Source: Flavobacterium cerinum
Lineage (GTDB): Bacteria > Bacteroidota > Bacteroidia > Flavobacteriales > Flavobacteriaceae
Direction of reading: 5' to 3'
Length of the DNA: 64,000 nucleotides
Assembly: GCF_024496085.1 (NCBI RefSeq)
Contig: NZ_CP101751.1
Span: 310,001 to 374,000 of the forward strand
The position numbers and the translations under genes are program-made. Below, piece by piece: positions 27,469 to 36,178 of this stretch; the stretch's first letter is position 1, and the number at the start of each line of letters is the position of its first letter. The notes beneath the pieces were generated by a model. The model searched no databases, was not told the origin of the DNA, and saw only the letters and a list, made by a program, of their open reading frames with translations.

Positions 27469-28145
27469 AATCTGTTTGGAAAATCGGAAATTATACCATC
27501 TACACCTAAGGCCTTTACTCTTCGGATATCTTCTTCTTCATTAACGGTCCATGTAAAAATCGAATACCCCTTTGCGTGGGCTTCCTTACAATTATCTTCC
27601 GTTAATAAGGAGAAATGCGGGTGTATGGCTTTTGCCGAAAGTTGCTCCGCCCAATCTATCGCCTGTTCTACACTGGCTTGAGAAAGTACTCCGATCGGAA
27701 TTTCCGGATTTTGCTTTTTTATTCGTTTTAATTCTTCTTTCTGAAAACTGGAAACAATAAATTCATCGTACGTCCAGCTTTTTTCATCAACATACTTTTT
27801 AATCAGTTCGGCTACCGGCTCGGCTGTTCCGTGTCCTTTTAATTCGATATTCACCCAACATTTTCCGGCGACAAGATCTAATACTTCTTCAAGCAGCGGA
27901 ATTCGGTACAACTCCTCTACTTTTAATTTTTTCAGTTCCGAAAGCGTATATTTATGTACTTCACCAAAACCGTTTGTTGTTCTGTCGACTGTAAAATCAT
28001 GAAGTACCACAATTTCACCGGTAGCACAAATATGAACATCGAGTTCAATCGCATTAGCACCCAGATCGATTGCTTTCCGGAACGATTCCAGCGTGTTCTC
28101 CGCCAGAAAACCTTTTGCTCCTCTATGTCCTATTATATGTATCAT
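27465..28145 (-). CDS. glycerophosphodiester phosphodiesterase
   Basis: 226 residues. The GDPD fold is clear: [36 protein letters not shown] holds the catalytic His-Arg and the metal-binding Glu-x-Asp, then [14 protein letters not shown] carries the second His; the C-terminal [30 protein letters not shown] is the conserved end. It hydrolyses glycerophosphodiesters to glycerol-3-phosphate and an alcohol. No signal peptide, so cytoplasmic (UgpQ-like). First gene of a two-gene unit, with a TATATTTG box 27 nt upstream. Confidence 0.94.
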   Translation of the reverse strand: [226 protein letters not shown]

Positions 28146-28172
28146 CGTCGGTTCCGATTCGATTTAATCCTG

Positions 28173-28180
28173 CAAATATA
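28173..28180 (-). promoter_or_regulatory. -7 promoter box (TATATTTG) of the GDPD operon
   Basis: Plus-strand CAAATATA matches TAnnTTTG on the minus strand, at a plausible distance from the ATG at 28145. Confidence 0.6.
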
Positions 28181-28238
28181 TAATAGAATTGCCTTTTACC
28201 CCGTTATTTTTATAGTACTAACATTTGAAATGTATTTT

Positions 28239-28676
28239 ATGAGAACGGTAATTTTATTTTTTTTCACCTTATTGTTTACCATGTGCAGTACTTCCAATGT
28301 ACAATATCGCGATGATTTTCGTCCGGCTTCCGAGAGTCAGAAAAAACAATTTCTTTCTGATCTGAATGCGAACAGTGACGCTTTTTCGGTTATCATCCTG
28401 ACAAAAGGCTATAAAGGTGAGTTGGTGATTATTTCTAACGAAAAAAAGACGCTCTATAAGGGAACTACGATTACTAATCTAAACAACGGGATTGCACATT
28501 CTTTACGAATTGACAATTCGCTACCGACAACAATTACCGACAAGATCAGCAATAAGGAAGTCATTATTGAGCCTAAAAAGGCTAAGCAATATAAATTTAT
28601 TTATATAATGAAAGACAATGCGGAGGCCAAAAATCCGTATAAAATTACGTATAGCAATACATTACGACCGATGTAA
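28239..28676 (+). CDS. hypothetical lipoprotein with a small beta-rich domain
   Basis: The open frame is longer, but the upstream part is antisense to the GDPD gene. The ATG at 28239 is directly followed by a lipoprotein signal (MRTVILFFFTLLFTMCSTS, lipobox TMCS), so translation is placed there, giving 145 residues. The mature part is about 125 residues with alternating strands (AFSVIILTKGYKGELVIISNEKKTLYKG) and a Lys-rich end. The family is not recognised. The signal sequence and its position between the GDPD promoter and the tRNA-Leu terminator support a real gene. Confidence 0.65.
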   Translation: MRTVILFFFTLLFTMCSTSNVQYRDDFRPASESQKKQFLSDLNANSDAFSVIILTKGYKGELVIISNEKKTLYKGTTITNLNNGIAHSLRIDNSLPTTITDKISNKEVIIEPKKAKQYKFIYIMKDNAEAKNPYKITYSNTLRPM

Positions 28677-28740
28677 GCATTTCATAATGGGCACATTACA
28701 ATCTTAAAAAGCGAATATCTTTCATTTTTGGGCATAAAAA

Positions 28741-28764
28741 AAGCCTCTGATTTCTCAGAGGCTT
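28741..28764 (-). terminator. terminator of tRNA-Leu
   Basis: AAGCCTCTGA / TCAGAGGCTT is a perfect 10-bp stem with T-runs on both sides (A-run at 28736-28742, T-run at 28763-28769). It can also end the plus-strand lipoprotein transcript. Confidence 0.85.
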
Positions 28765-28772
28765 TTTTGCTG

Positions 28773-28853
28773 TGCGGGTGATAGGACTCGAACCTACACA
28801 CCGAAGGCACCAGATCCTAAGTCTGGCGTGTCTACCAATTTCACCACACCCGC
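28773..28853 (-). tRNA. tRNA-Leu (anticodon UAG)
   Basis: The minus strand from 28853 reads an acceptor 5' strand GCGGGTG pairing with CACCCGC, a D-arm and an anticodon stem CCAGA/TCTGG around loop CTTAGGA. The anticodon is TAG (plus-strand cta at 28817-28819), reading CUN Leu codons. A variable arm with TGCCTTCGGTG is typical of class II tRNA-Leu, and the T-loop TTCGAGT is present. CCA is not encoded. A TATATTTG box (plus 28895-28902) lies upstream. Confidence 0.95.
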
Positions 28854-28894
28854 GGGACAATTCGTAAAGCGTAATTGCTTTGTTATTGTGGGTG

Positions 28895-28902
28895 CAAATA
28901 TA
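28895..28902 (-). promoter_or_regulatory. -7 promoter box (TATATTTG) of tRNA-Leu
   Basis: Plus-strand CAAATATA, 41 nt upstream of the tRNA-Leu 5' end. The same box precedes both tRNA-Asp genes in this window. Confidence 0.65.
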
Positions 28903-28959
28903 CGCATTACTTCTTACCATCCAAGAAAAAAATGAAAAAAATTTTGATAGTTTTTTTTG

Positions 28960-28967
28960 TACATTTG
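28960..28967 (+). promoter_or_regulatory. -7 promoter box (TACATTTG) of the M20 peptidase gene
   Basis: Matches TAnnTTTG and lies 23 nt before the ATG at 28991. It supports that start over the in-frame upstream extension to 28880. Confidence 0.55.
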
Positions 28968-28990
28968 GCTTTCATCATATTAGCATTATA

Positions 28991-30379
28991 ATGGATACTA
29001 TTAAACAATACGTTCAGGAAAACAAAGAACGTTTTATAAACGAATTAGTTGATTTATTAAAAATTCCTTCTGTAAGTGCAGACAGCGCTTATTCACAAGA
29101 TGTTATCGATACTGCCAATGCCGTTAAGGCGAGTCTGGAAAAAGCCGGATGCGATTTTGTAGAGCTTTGCGAGACTCCGGGTTACCCGATTGTATACGGT
29201 GAAAAAATGGTCGATCCGAAATTACCTACCGTTTTAGTATACGGTCATTATGACGTACAACCGGCTGATCCGATCGAATTATGGACTTCTCCTCCGTTTG
29301 AACCGGTAATCAAAACGACGGAATTACACCCTGAAGGTGCTATTTTCGCCCGTGGTGCCTGCGACGACAAAGGACAGATGTATATGCACGTAAAAGCATT
29401 GGAATATATGGTTAACACCAACAATCTTCCGTGTAACGTAAAATTCATGATCGAAGGTGAAGAAGAAGTAGGTTCCGCAAGTTTAGGATGGTTCGTAGAA
29501 CGCAATCAGGAAAAACTGGCTAACGATGTAATCCTGATCTCCGATACCGGAATGATTTCGAATACACAACCTTCCATCACAACCGGATTAAGAGGATTAA
29601 GCTACGTAGAAGTGGAAGTAACCGGACCGAATCGTGATTTACACTCCGGATTATATGGTGGTGCAGTAGCCAATCCGATCAATATACTGGCCAAAATGAT
29701 TGCTTCGCTTCACGATGAAAACAATCATATCACAATCCCGGGATTCTATGATAAGGTACAGGAGCTTTCAGCAGAAGAAAGAGCCGAAATGGCCAAAGCA
29801 CCTTTTTCATTAGAAAACTATAAAAAAGCACTGAATATTGACGATGTATACGGTGAAACCGGATATGTTACCAATGAAAGAAATTCGATTCGTCCAACAT
29901 TGGATGTAAACGGAATTTGGGGCGGTTATACCGGTGAAGGAGCGAAAACCGTTATCGCAAGCAAAGCATATGCAAAAATATCGATGCGTTTGGTTCCGAA
30001 TCAGGACTGGAAAGAAATTACAGAATTATTCCAAAAACATTTCGAAAGCATTGCTCCTAAATCGGTGAAAGTAGTTGTAAAACCACACCATGGCGGCCAG
30101 GGTTATGTAACTCCTATCGACAGTATCGGTTATCAGGCAGCTGCCAAAGCGTATAACGATACTTTTGGCGTACAACCTATTCCGGTACGTTCCGGAGGAA
30201 GTATTCCGATTGTAGCGCTATTTGAAAAAGAATTAAAAAGTAAAACTATTTTAATGGGATTCGGATTAGACAGCGATGCAATCCATTCACCTAACGAACA
30301 TTTCGGTGTCTTCAATTACCTGAAAGGAATTGAAACGATTCCGTTGTTCTACAAATATTTTACAGAATTAAATAAATAA
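28991..30379 (+). CDS. M20 family dipeptidase
   Basis: The start is set at ATG 28991 (MDTIKQYVQENKERFINELVDLLK) because this is the conserved N-terminus of the family and a promoter box lies inside the longer frame; 462 residues. Metal-binding motifs are present: LVYGHYDVQPADP (His and Asp), GACDDKGQ (bridging Asp), MIEGEEEVGSASL (Glu-Glu pair) and the C-terminal DAIHSPNEHF. The dimerisation domain lies in the middle (LDVNGIWGGYTGEGAKTVIASKA). It belongs to the carnosinase/PepV-like dipeptidases and should cleave dipeptides in the cytoplasm with two zinc ions. Directly followed by a methyltransferase gene after 24 bp. Confidence 0.94.
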   Translation: MDTIKQYVQENKERFINELVDLLKIPSVSADSAYSQDVIDTANAVKASLEKAGCDFVELCETPGYPIVYGEKMVDPKLPTVLVYGHYDVQPADPIELWTSPPFEPVIKTTELHPEGAIFARGACDDKGQMYMHVKALEYMVNTNNLPCNVKFMIEGEEEVGSASLGWFVERNQEKLANDVILISDTGMISNTQPSITTGLRGLSYVEVEVTGPNRDLHSGLYGGAVANPINILAKMIASLHDENNHITIPGFYDKVQELSAEERAEMAKAPFSLENYKKALNIDDVYGETGYVTNERNSIRPTLDVNGIWGGYTGEGAKTVIASKAYAKISMRLVPNQDWKEITELFQKHFESIAPKSVKVVVKPHHGGQGYVTPIDSIGYQAAAKAYNDTFGVQPIPVRSGGSIPIVALFEKELKSKTILMGFGLDSDAIHSPNEHFGVFNYLKGIETIPLFYKYFTELNK

Positions 30380-30403
30380 GAACACGAATTCATTACATAC
30401 ACT

Positions 30404-30952
30404 TTGGATAAAAAATTTATTTCTGAAGTCCTAAAATCGGGAGGAACTATTGGTGCTTTGTCACCTAGTTCCTCCTTTTTGGCTAAAAAAATGCTACGCC
30501 CTATTCGTTTTAATAAGGCACGATGCATTGTGGAATATGGTCCGGGTACCGGCATATTCACTCTAAAATTACTCGAAAAACTACACCCGGAAGGAAAACT
30601 ACTGGTTTTTGAGGTTAACAAAGAATTTTCTGAATCTCTAAAACAAATTAACGATCCCCGACTGATTGTAATTAATGACAGTGCCGAGAAAATAGAATCC
30701 TACTTAAGACAACATAATTGTCCTCATGCCGATTTTATTGTTTCCTCACTTCCTTTGACTGTTTTGCCTGAAAATATGGTTCATAATATATTGATCAATT
30801 CAAAATATTGCCTTTCAGATTCCGGTGCGTTTATTCAGTTTCAATATTCCTTAAAACTAAGGTCAAAACTAAACAGCATTTTTCCCCGGGTAAAAATCCG
30901 CTTTACTTTTTTCAACATTCCTCCTGCTTTTGTCTTTATTTGCAGGAAATAA
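30404..30952 (+). CDS. SAM-dependent methyltransferase, phospholipid N-methyltransferase-like
   Basis: 182 residues starting with TTG at 30404 (MDKKFISEVLKSGGTIGALSPSS). The pattern GALSPSSSFLAKKML followed by VEYGPGTGIFTLKLLEKL is that of the PmtA phospholipid N-methyltransferase / KsgA-like group. The glycine-rich loop is SAM motif I and VFEVNKEF gives the acidic end of beta-2; DFIVSSLPLTVLP takes the place of the catalytic NxP motif. It would methylate phosphatidylethanolamine or a related substrate; that specificity is inferred. The TTG start is uncertain, but there is no ATG before the conserved GALSPSS block, so an alternative start is needed. Confidence 0.75.
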   Translation: MDKKFISEVLKSGGTIGALSPSSSFLAKKMLRPIRFNKARCIVEYGPGTGIFTLKLLEKLHPEGKLLVFEVNKEFSESLKQINDPRLIVINDSAEKIESYLRQHNCPHADFIVSSLPLTVLPENMVHNILINSKYCLSDSGAFIQFQYSLKLRSKLNSIFPRVKIRFTFFNIPPAFVFICRK

Positions 30953-31041
30953 ATTTCTATTTCGAATCGCTTTCCGGTTCATCGCCATCCTTATAAGTTA
31001 AAATATATCAGCATTTTACAACATTATATTCTTTTTGGCGT

Positions 31042-31049
31042 TAAATTTG
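31042..31049 (+). promoter_or_regulatory. -7 promoter box (TAAATTTG) of the DUF4407 gene
   Basis: Matches TAnnTTTG and lies 27 nt before the ATG at 31077. It supports that start over the TTG at 31035. Confidence 0.55.
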
Positions 31050-31076
31050 CATCATCATCAATCAAAATCATCAATC

Positions 31077-32177
31077 ATGTTAAAACGTTTTTTTATTCTG
31101 TGCTCCGGTGCAGATCAAAACCTCATCGACTCCTGTAGTAACGGCGAACAAAACAAATATGCCGGAATAGGAGCCACCGTATTTTTCACAGCCATAATGG
31201 CGTTTATTGCCAGTAGCTACGCGCTTTACACCGTTTTCGACAATGTTTATACGGCCGTTTTTTTCGGTATTGTCTGGGGTTTACTTATTTTCAACCTGGA
31301 TCGTTTTATTGTTTCGACTATCCGGAAACGAAACCGCTTCTGGAGCGAATTTCTACAAGCTACCCCGCGAATCATTCTGGCAATGATCATTGCAATTGTA
31401 ATCTCCAAACCTCTTGAAATCAAAATATTTGAAAAGGAAATCAATACGGTTTTATTAAAAGAAAAAAATGCAATGGCACTCGCAAATAAAAAAGAAGTAG
31501 CCAATTACTTTCAGACGGATCTTACCAAAAACCAAGGCGAAATCGACAATCTGAAATCGGAAATCCTTAAAAAGGAAAAGGAGGTTAACGACCTTTATTC
31601 GACTTACATTACCGAAGCTGAAGGAACTAAAGGTACTCTAAAATTAGGTAAAGGTCCGGTTTATAAAGAAAAACGCGAAAAACACGATGCTGCTTTAAAA
31701 GCGCTAGATACATTGCGAAAAGTCAACCTGGCCAAGATTACCGAAAGAGAGGCCAAAGCAAAAACACTTCAGGCCGATCTGGATAAAAAAGTAAGTGACA
31801 CCCAACCGGTTATTGATGGGTTCGACGGTTTAATGGCGCGTATTAATGCATTGAATAAGCTACCAAGCTTACCGTCGTTGTTTATCATGCTTCTATTCCT
31901 TGCAATTGAAACATCACCTATTATTGCCAAATTATTATCAGCCAAAAGCGAGTATGACTTTAAGCTGGAAGATTCTGAAATGGCTCTGAAAACGATATTG
32001 GAACAAAACAATCATCAGAGAGAATTACAACGCACTACCGATGCCGGAATTTATGATGATGTATATGCCGAGATACGACAAGATCGCGGACTTTACGATT
32101 ATAAAAAGAAAAAAGCGATCGAACTATTGGAAATGCAAGCCGACAGTTTTTCGGAAAAACAGAAAAAAGTACTTTAA
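31077..32177 (+). CDS. DUF4407 domain membrane protein
   Basis: The start is set at ATG 31077 (MLKRFFILCSGADQNLIDSC), the conserved beginning of the family; 366 residues. Three N-terminal hydrophobic helices (ATVFFTAIMAFIASSYALYTVF; AVFFGIVWGLLIFNLDRFIV; RIILAMIIAIVISKPLEI) are followed by a long charged coiled coil (about residues 130-255). A fourth transmembrane helix (LPSLFIMLLFLAIETSPIIAKLL) and a cytoplasmic helical tail rich in Lys and Glu come last. DUF4407 proteins are found in many bacteria; their biochemical function is not known to me. It stands alone, ended by a strong hairpin. Confidence 0.85.
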   Translation: MLKRFFILCSGADQNLIDSCSNGEQNKYAGIGATVFFTAIMAFIASSYALYTVFDNVYTAVFFGIVWGLLIFNLDRFIVSTIRKRNRFWSEFLQATPRIILAMIIAIVISKPLEIKIFEKEINTVLLKEKNAMALANKKEVANYFQTDLTKNQGEIDNLKSEILKKEKEVNDLYSTYITEAEGTKGTLKLGKGPVYKEKREKHDAALKALDTLRKVNLAKITEREAKAKTLQADLDKKVSDTQPVIDGFDGLMARINALNKLPSLPSLFIMLLFLAIETSPIIAKLLSAKSEYDFKLEDSEMALKTILEQNNHQRELQRTTDAGIYDDVYAEIRQDRGLYDYKKKKAIELLEMQADSFSEKQKKVL

Positions 32178-32178
32178 T

Positions 32179-32209
32179 AAAAAAGCTCCGTTTAAAACGG
32201 AGCTTTTTT
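32179..32209. terminator. bidirectional terminator
   Basis: Perfect stem built around GCTCCGTTT / AAACGGAGC, flanked by A- and T-runs, between convergent genes. Confidence 0.9.
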
Positions 32210-32210
32210 A

Positions 32211-32642
32211 TTATTCAGCAGAATCTATTCGGATTGACATCCAGGAAGCTTCAAGGATTAAATCATCCCCAACATATGCTTTTCCGGATTGTTTGATTAT
32301 TTTTTCACTCATCCGCAGAATTTCAATAACATATTTTACCTGATCACCATATGTAACGCCTTTATAAAACTGGGCGCTTTCAATCTGAGCCAAAGCAAAT
32401 ACACCTTTCGAAACGCCTAACATTCGTACGCCTGCTCCGCCACATTGCGCCATCGATTCGACCAGAATGGTTCCCGGAACAAATAGCATTTCAGGAAAAC
32501 TTCCTTTTATAAATACATCGGTATCTTTTTCAAAAGTATAAACTCCGATAATTTCTTTTTCGTTTGCTGAAAGCACCTCATCTACAAACAGGAACGGTGC
32601 CCGATGCGGAATTAATTCTTCTACGTTTTTATTTCCTTCCAT
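32211..32642 (-). CDS. FabZ-like 3-hydroxyacyl-ACP dehydratase family protein (hotdog fold)
   Basis: 143 residues, the size of FabZ. His13 in LIPHRAPFLFVDEV and Glu62 in FVPGTILVESMAQCGG correspond to the catalytic His and Glu of FabZ/FabA, and the core GSFPEMLFVPGT matches the family's FPxxPxxPG. Likely it dehydrates beta-hydroxyacyl-ACP or a related thioester; the 'true' FabZ of flavobacteria is usually fused to LpxC, so this stand-alone copy may act in aryl-polyene, flexirubin or other special lipid synthesis. No such cluster is visible next to it. It is 12 bp downstream of the SHOCT-domain gene. Confidence 0.85.
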   Translation of the reverse strand: MEGNKNVEELIPHRAPFLFVDEVLSANEKEIIGVYTFEKDTDVFIKGSFPEMLFVPGTILVESMAQCGGAGVRMLGVSKGVFALAQIESAQFYKGVTYGDQVKYVIEILRMSEKIIKQSGKAYVGDDLILEASWMSIRIDSAE

Positions 32643-32654
32643 ACTACAATGGTT

Positions 32655-33380
32655 TTACAGATAACTTAAAATTTCTTTTTTTAGAGTATCGTATTCTCCT
32701 TGCAGAATCAATCCGTTATCCAACAGTTTTTTATAATTCTGTAGTTTTTCAAAAAGTTCTTCTTTTGTCAATTCACTCAGTTTTTTATCACCGGATGATG
32801 TTGGTGTTGGTGCCGGTGCCGGTGTTTCAACAACAGGCTCCTGATAGCTCACCGGATTAGCCGGAATTATTTCTGCAAAACTGGTTACTTCTTCTGCTTC
32901 AACTTCTTCTATTTCTTCAACAACCGGTTCGGCTACCGGAATTTCTTCTGCAACCGGAGTTGGCTGAATCGGAGCAACCGGAGCCGCTTTTAAAGCATCC
33001 ATTTGCTCTTTAGCAAAGGTGTATAATTTTCGTGCCTGATTTTTCGGAATATAATCAATTGAGATCGTCAGATCGCTTTTGGTCGCAAAAGAGAATTCAG
33101 AGCCTAAAATATTTTCTTTTACAAATGCTCCTGCTATATCATCCCAGTCATAATCTACAAAATCCATAGACAATCCCAGATTTTTCGGACGACACATAAT
33201 AACCCGTTTATTGGTCAGCACAATACTGTCCGGAAATACCGTGATTGCCGGTTTTTTCTGAACACCGATATAACCTACTTCTTCATTCTTCATCAACAAA
33301 TCCTGTAATTTGGAAGTGATTTTCTCAATCGCTTTCGGATCCTGGTCTTCGTTTAAAAACTTTTTAATTTGATCTTTCAT
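32655..33380 (-). CDS. PH-like and SHOCT domain protein
   Basis: 241 residues, no signal peptide. Residues about 30-135 look like a bacterial PH domain (VFPDSIVLTNKRVIMCRPKNLGLSMDFVDYDWDDI). A Pro/Val/Glu/Ala-rich linker follows, including PAPAPTPTSSG encoded by an imperfect GGTGCC/GGTGTT-type repeat. The end is a SHOCT domain (KLSELTKEELFEKLQNYKKLLDNGLILQGEYDTLKKEIL), a short helical domain usually at protein termini. The combination is common in bacteria; its function is not known and probably involves protein or membrane contacts. It sits upstream of the FabZ-like gene, 12 bp away. Confidence 0.82.
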   Translation of the reverse strand: MKDQIKKFLNEDQDPKAIEKITSKLQDLLMKNEEVGYIGVQKKPAITVFPDSIVLTNKRVIMCRPKNLGLSMDFVDYDWDDIAGAFVKENILGSEFSFATKSDLTISIDYIPKNQARKLYTFAKEQMDALKAAPVAPIQPTPVAEEIPVAEPVVEEIEEVEAEEVTSFAEIIPANPVSYQEPVVETPAPAPTPTSSGDKKLSELTKEELFEKLQNYKKLLDNGLILQGEYDTLKKEILSYL

Positions 33381-33463
33381 ATTTTTTTATCCTTTCAGCT
33401 TATGCTGTTTTTATTTGGTTTCTTTTTCGGGAATACAAAATTGCAAAGTCCTTTCGAATTTAT

Positions 33464-33835
33464 CTAATTTTCCGACAGATTAATTTCGCTTTGTATTTTC
33501 TTAGTCAGGCTATTAAAGACCAGATCATACGAATGTCCTATCAATTCTCTGATAAATTTATCCGGTAATTCACTATTAACGGTTACCGTATTCCAATGTA
33601 CTTTACTCATATGATATCCCGGTTTAATATCATCATATTGTGCCCGCAATTCCTGTGCCCTTTCCGGATCACATTTTAAATTTATTGACGGACTACCGTT
33701 TTCCCACTCTTTTAAAGACGAAAGCGCAAACATTTTTCCGCCAACTTTAAACACAAGAGTATCTTCGTCAAAAGGAAAATGTTCTGTTACGCCTTTTTTA
33801 GACAAACAATACTCATAATACGCTTGTATATCCAT
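33464..33835 (-). CDS. MmcQ/YjbR family protein
   Basis: 123 residues. Typical YjbR features: an N-terminal YYEYCLSKKGVTEHFPFDEDTLVFKVGGKMFAL, then SINLKCDPERAQELRAQYDDIKPGYHMSKVHWNTV, which is the conserved core (KCDP..., GYHMNKxHW), and SYDLVFNSLTKK at the end. Members have a CyaY-like fold and are described as DNA-binding or of unknown role. It is the last gene of a three-gene unit with the DUF4260 protein (1 nt away) and a cyclase-like hydrolase. Confidence 0.9.
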   Translation of the reverse strand: MDIQAYYEYCLSKKGVTEHFPFDEDTLVFKVGGKMFALSSLKEWENGSPSINLKCDPERAQELRAQYDDIKPGYHMSKVHWNTVTVNSELPDKFIRELIGHSYDLVFNSLTKKIQSEINLSEN

Positions 33836-33836
33836 T

Positions 33837-34199
33837 TTATTGTGTTTTATTTTTTCCTATTATCCCCAAATGTGTATTGGAGAAACCTGTTGTATATTTC
33901 AATCCGTATCCGAAGATTCTATCCATACTGGAATGGCTGAATAAAATAATCCCGGCTAATTGAAGAACAGGATTTACTGTATATATTCCGGCAAGGTATA
34001 CGAGTATTGCTACCCCTTTATGATGTGCTATATTATAGCTATAGGCTCCAATTTTATTTCCGAAAACATAGCCCAACATCGACATATCCGGCACCAATAA
34101 TAGTAACGGAAACCACCACCAGGTATAATCAGTTTGCAGAAACAGAATAAAGCCGACAACAAACTGAGCCAGTTCTTCCAGTTGGATTATTTTTTTCAT
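33837..34199 (-). CDS. DUF4260 family membrane protein
   Basis: 120 residues with three to four hydrophobic segments (FVVGFILFLQTDYTWWWFPLLLLVPDMSMLGYVFG; HHKGVAILVYLAGIYTVNPVLQLAGIILFSHSSMDRIFGYGLKY). The conserved core PDMSMLGY and FSHSSMDRIFGYGLKY identify DUF4260. The function is unknown. Its start overlaps the end of the cyclase gene by 4 nt, and the YjbR gene follows after 1 nt, so all three are translated together. Confidence 0.85.
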   Translation of the reverse strand: MKKIIQLEELAQFVVGFILFLQTDYTWWWFPLLLLVPDMSMLGYVFGNKIGAYSYNIAHHKGVAILVYLAGIYTVNPVLQLAGIILFSHSSMDRIFGYGLKYTTGFSNTHLGIIGKNKTQ

Positions 34200-34963
34200 T
34201 GTATTTTATAAAGTATCGGTTTGCTGGGTGAAGCGTCATTTTCAAACGACGCAATCTGAATATTCAACAGATAACTTCCGTCATCAATCGTATCTTTTAC
34301 AAAGATCATTTCCGTTATTGTCGCATCCAAACGGGCATCTTTATTTAAATTATCGACATCTTTTACATTCCAGAATGCTTTATGTGCCAGTAATTTCCCT
34401 TCATCATGTTCTTTATCAACACTCGGTAAATCGATTAACAAATGTTGAATTCCGATTTCCCGGATAAAGATTGCCGCGTTTTCATCCAGATAAGGCGGAT
34501 TCGTATTCGAATAATTACAGGATAATTTTTCGATTTTGTTTGGCAATGTCCGGATGATAAGTGCTTCCGGCCTTTTTTCTCCCAACGCCTGTTCAATTTG
34601 CGTTTTGGTTATTACCTGATCCTCTCCCGATTCTTCCGGTTGTATAGAAATCAATTCGGCGGTAAAGAAAAATTGCTGTAACGATTGGTTGATACTGTAA
34701 AACTCACGGGTAATGTGTCCGAGGCATTCCGTGTGCGTGCCGTGTCCATGCGGATTAAAAAAGATGTTATTAAAATTAGTTGATGATTTTCCTTCGCTCA
34801 CTTTTCCGATCCAGTCTCCGAAACGTACGGGTTCGATAACGGGTTTTTCAATATACCACGCAATCGGATTCTGATCCGTGTTGGTTAGCGGTATCGAAAT
34901 ATCGATAGGTTGTGCTAAATTGACTTCAAAATCCCATTGTTTATGACGGATGATTGCTTTCAT
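34196..34963 (-). CDS. cyclase / kynurenine formamidase-like metal hydrolase
   Basis: 255 residues. The family pattern GHGTHTECLGH (residues 73-83) carries the metal ligands; the first His of HxGTH is replaced, as also happens in relatives with xGTHTE. DISIPLTN near the start and LLIDLPSVDKEHDEGKLLAHKAFWN match the rest of the family. Relatives hydrolyse N-formylkynurenine or act as isatin hydrolases; the substrate here is unknown. It is the first gene of a unit with the DUF4260 protein and a YjbR protein. Confidence 0.8.
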   Translation of the reverse strand: MKAIIRHKQWDFEVNLAQPIDISIPLTNTDQNPIAWYIEKPVIEPVRFGDWIGKVSEGKSSTNFNNIFFNPHGHGTHTECLGHITREFYSINQSLQQFFFTAELISIQPEESGEDQVITKTQIEQALGEKRPEALIIRTLPNKIEKLSCNYSNTNPPYLDENAAIFIREIGIQHLLIDLPSVDKEHDEGKLLAHKAFWNVKDVDNLNKDARLDATITEMIFVKDTIDDGSYLLNIQIASFENDASPSKPILYKIQ

Positions 34964-35050
34964 GGCTACTAATAAGGTCTTTTATAATTTCAAATATAAA
35001 CCTTTTCGCGTAGGATTTTACCTTTAGGAAGTCAATTTTAAAAAGTGTTT

Positions 35051-36178
35051 TTAATCTATAAAAAACAGATCGCTCGCAATTCCGTCACTAAAGAATTTAC
35101 CGCTACGTGTTGTACGCAATACCGCATTTGTAAGATCCAGTTTTCCGTTATCGCGATACGGTTGTGATTCTGCTAAAAGGTAGTCTTTATATTGCAATCC
35201 GAATTCTTTTTCAATCCGGTCAAGCGATACACCCCAGATGGTTCGTAATCCGGTCATCACATATTCATTATAACGATCGGTTATCGTTAATTCTTCTATA
35301 TCCGATGGCAGTTCTCCTTTTTCAATTGTTTTTAAATACAGCGTATTATTGGCGATGTTCCAACTTCGATGTACACCGTCATAACTATGAGCAGACGGGC
35401 CAATCCCCATGTACTTTTTCCCTAACCAATAGGCTGAATTATTTCGCGAAAAATAATTTTCCTTACCGAAATTAGACAACTCATAATGAACAAATCCGTT
35501 CGCTTCAAGTTGATCAACTAACAAAAGAAATTGCTCATGCGCCACAGCATCGTCCGGTTGCGAAACAATTCCCTTTTTGATAAATTGTTGTAATGCTGTT
35601 TTAGGTTCTACCGTTAAAGCATAGCTTGAAATATGCGGAATTCCGAGTTCCAATGCCTTTTTAATATTTTCCAGCCATCGCTGATTGTCCATTCCCGGTG
35701 TTCCGTAAATCAGATCAATTGAAATATTATCAAAGTATTGCGTTGCGATTTGAAGGCATTTCATTGCTTCTTCCGCATTATGAGCCCGGTTCATTAGTTT
35801 CAGGTCCTGTTCAAAAAACGACTGGATTCCAATACTTAGTCGATTAATTCCGTTTTCAGATAGTGCTATAATCTGCGCTTCCGATAAATCATCCGGATTG
35901 GCTTCTACTGTAATTTCAGGATTGGCCGCAACAGTAAAATTTTGAAATATAATATCAATCAACTTTCGGATATCAGAAATCGGCAAAATACTAGGTGTTC
36001 CGCCTCCAAAATAGATGGTCTCAACCGTTTCGTCCTTAAATTCGCTTTTGCGCAATTGTAATTCCTGTACCAAAGCCTGCACCATTTCGTCTTTTTTCTT
36101 TAGAGAAGTCGAAAAATGAAAATCGCAGTAATGACACGCCTGCTTACAAAACGGTATGTGAATATAGATTCCTGCCAA
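35051..36178 (-). CDS. hemW: radical SAM heme chaperone HemW
   Basis: 375 residues. The radical SAM cysteines are in HIPFCKQACHYCDFHF (CxxxCxxC, residues 11-18); the Phe after the last Cys (CDF) is typical of HemW and not of HemN. VETIYFGGGTPSIL and GINRLSIGIQSFFEQDLKLMNRAH match the family, and the C-terminal domain ends with LDLTNAVLRTTRSGKFFSDGIASDLF. HemW delivers heme to respiratory and other proteins. It lies 7 bp downstream of ruvC. Confidence 0.93.
   Translation of the reverse strand: MAGIYIHIPFCKQACHYCDFHFSTSLKKKDEMVQALVQELQLRKSEFKDETVETIYFGGGTPSILPISDIRKLIDIIFQNFTVAANPEITVEANPDDLSEAQIIALSENGINRLSIGIQSFFEQDLKLMNRAHNAEEAMKCLQIATQYFDNISIDLIYGTPGMDNQRWLENIKKALELGIPHISSYALTVEPKTALQQFIKKGIVSQPDDAVAHEQFLLLVDQLEANGFVHYELSNFGKENYFSRNNSAYWLGKKYMGIGPSAHSYDGVHRSWNIANNTLYLKTIEKGELPSDIEELTITDRYNEYVMTGLRTIWGVSLDRIEKEFGLQYKDYLLAESQPYRDNGKLDLTNAVLRTTRSGKFFSDGIASDLFFID

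Noticed and set aside
28696..28920. 74-aa frame covering the tRNA-Leu
   Set aside because: It is a translation of the tRNA gene (the CGEIGRHARL and GSSPITRT strings are typical tRNA shadows).
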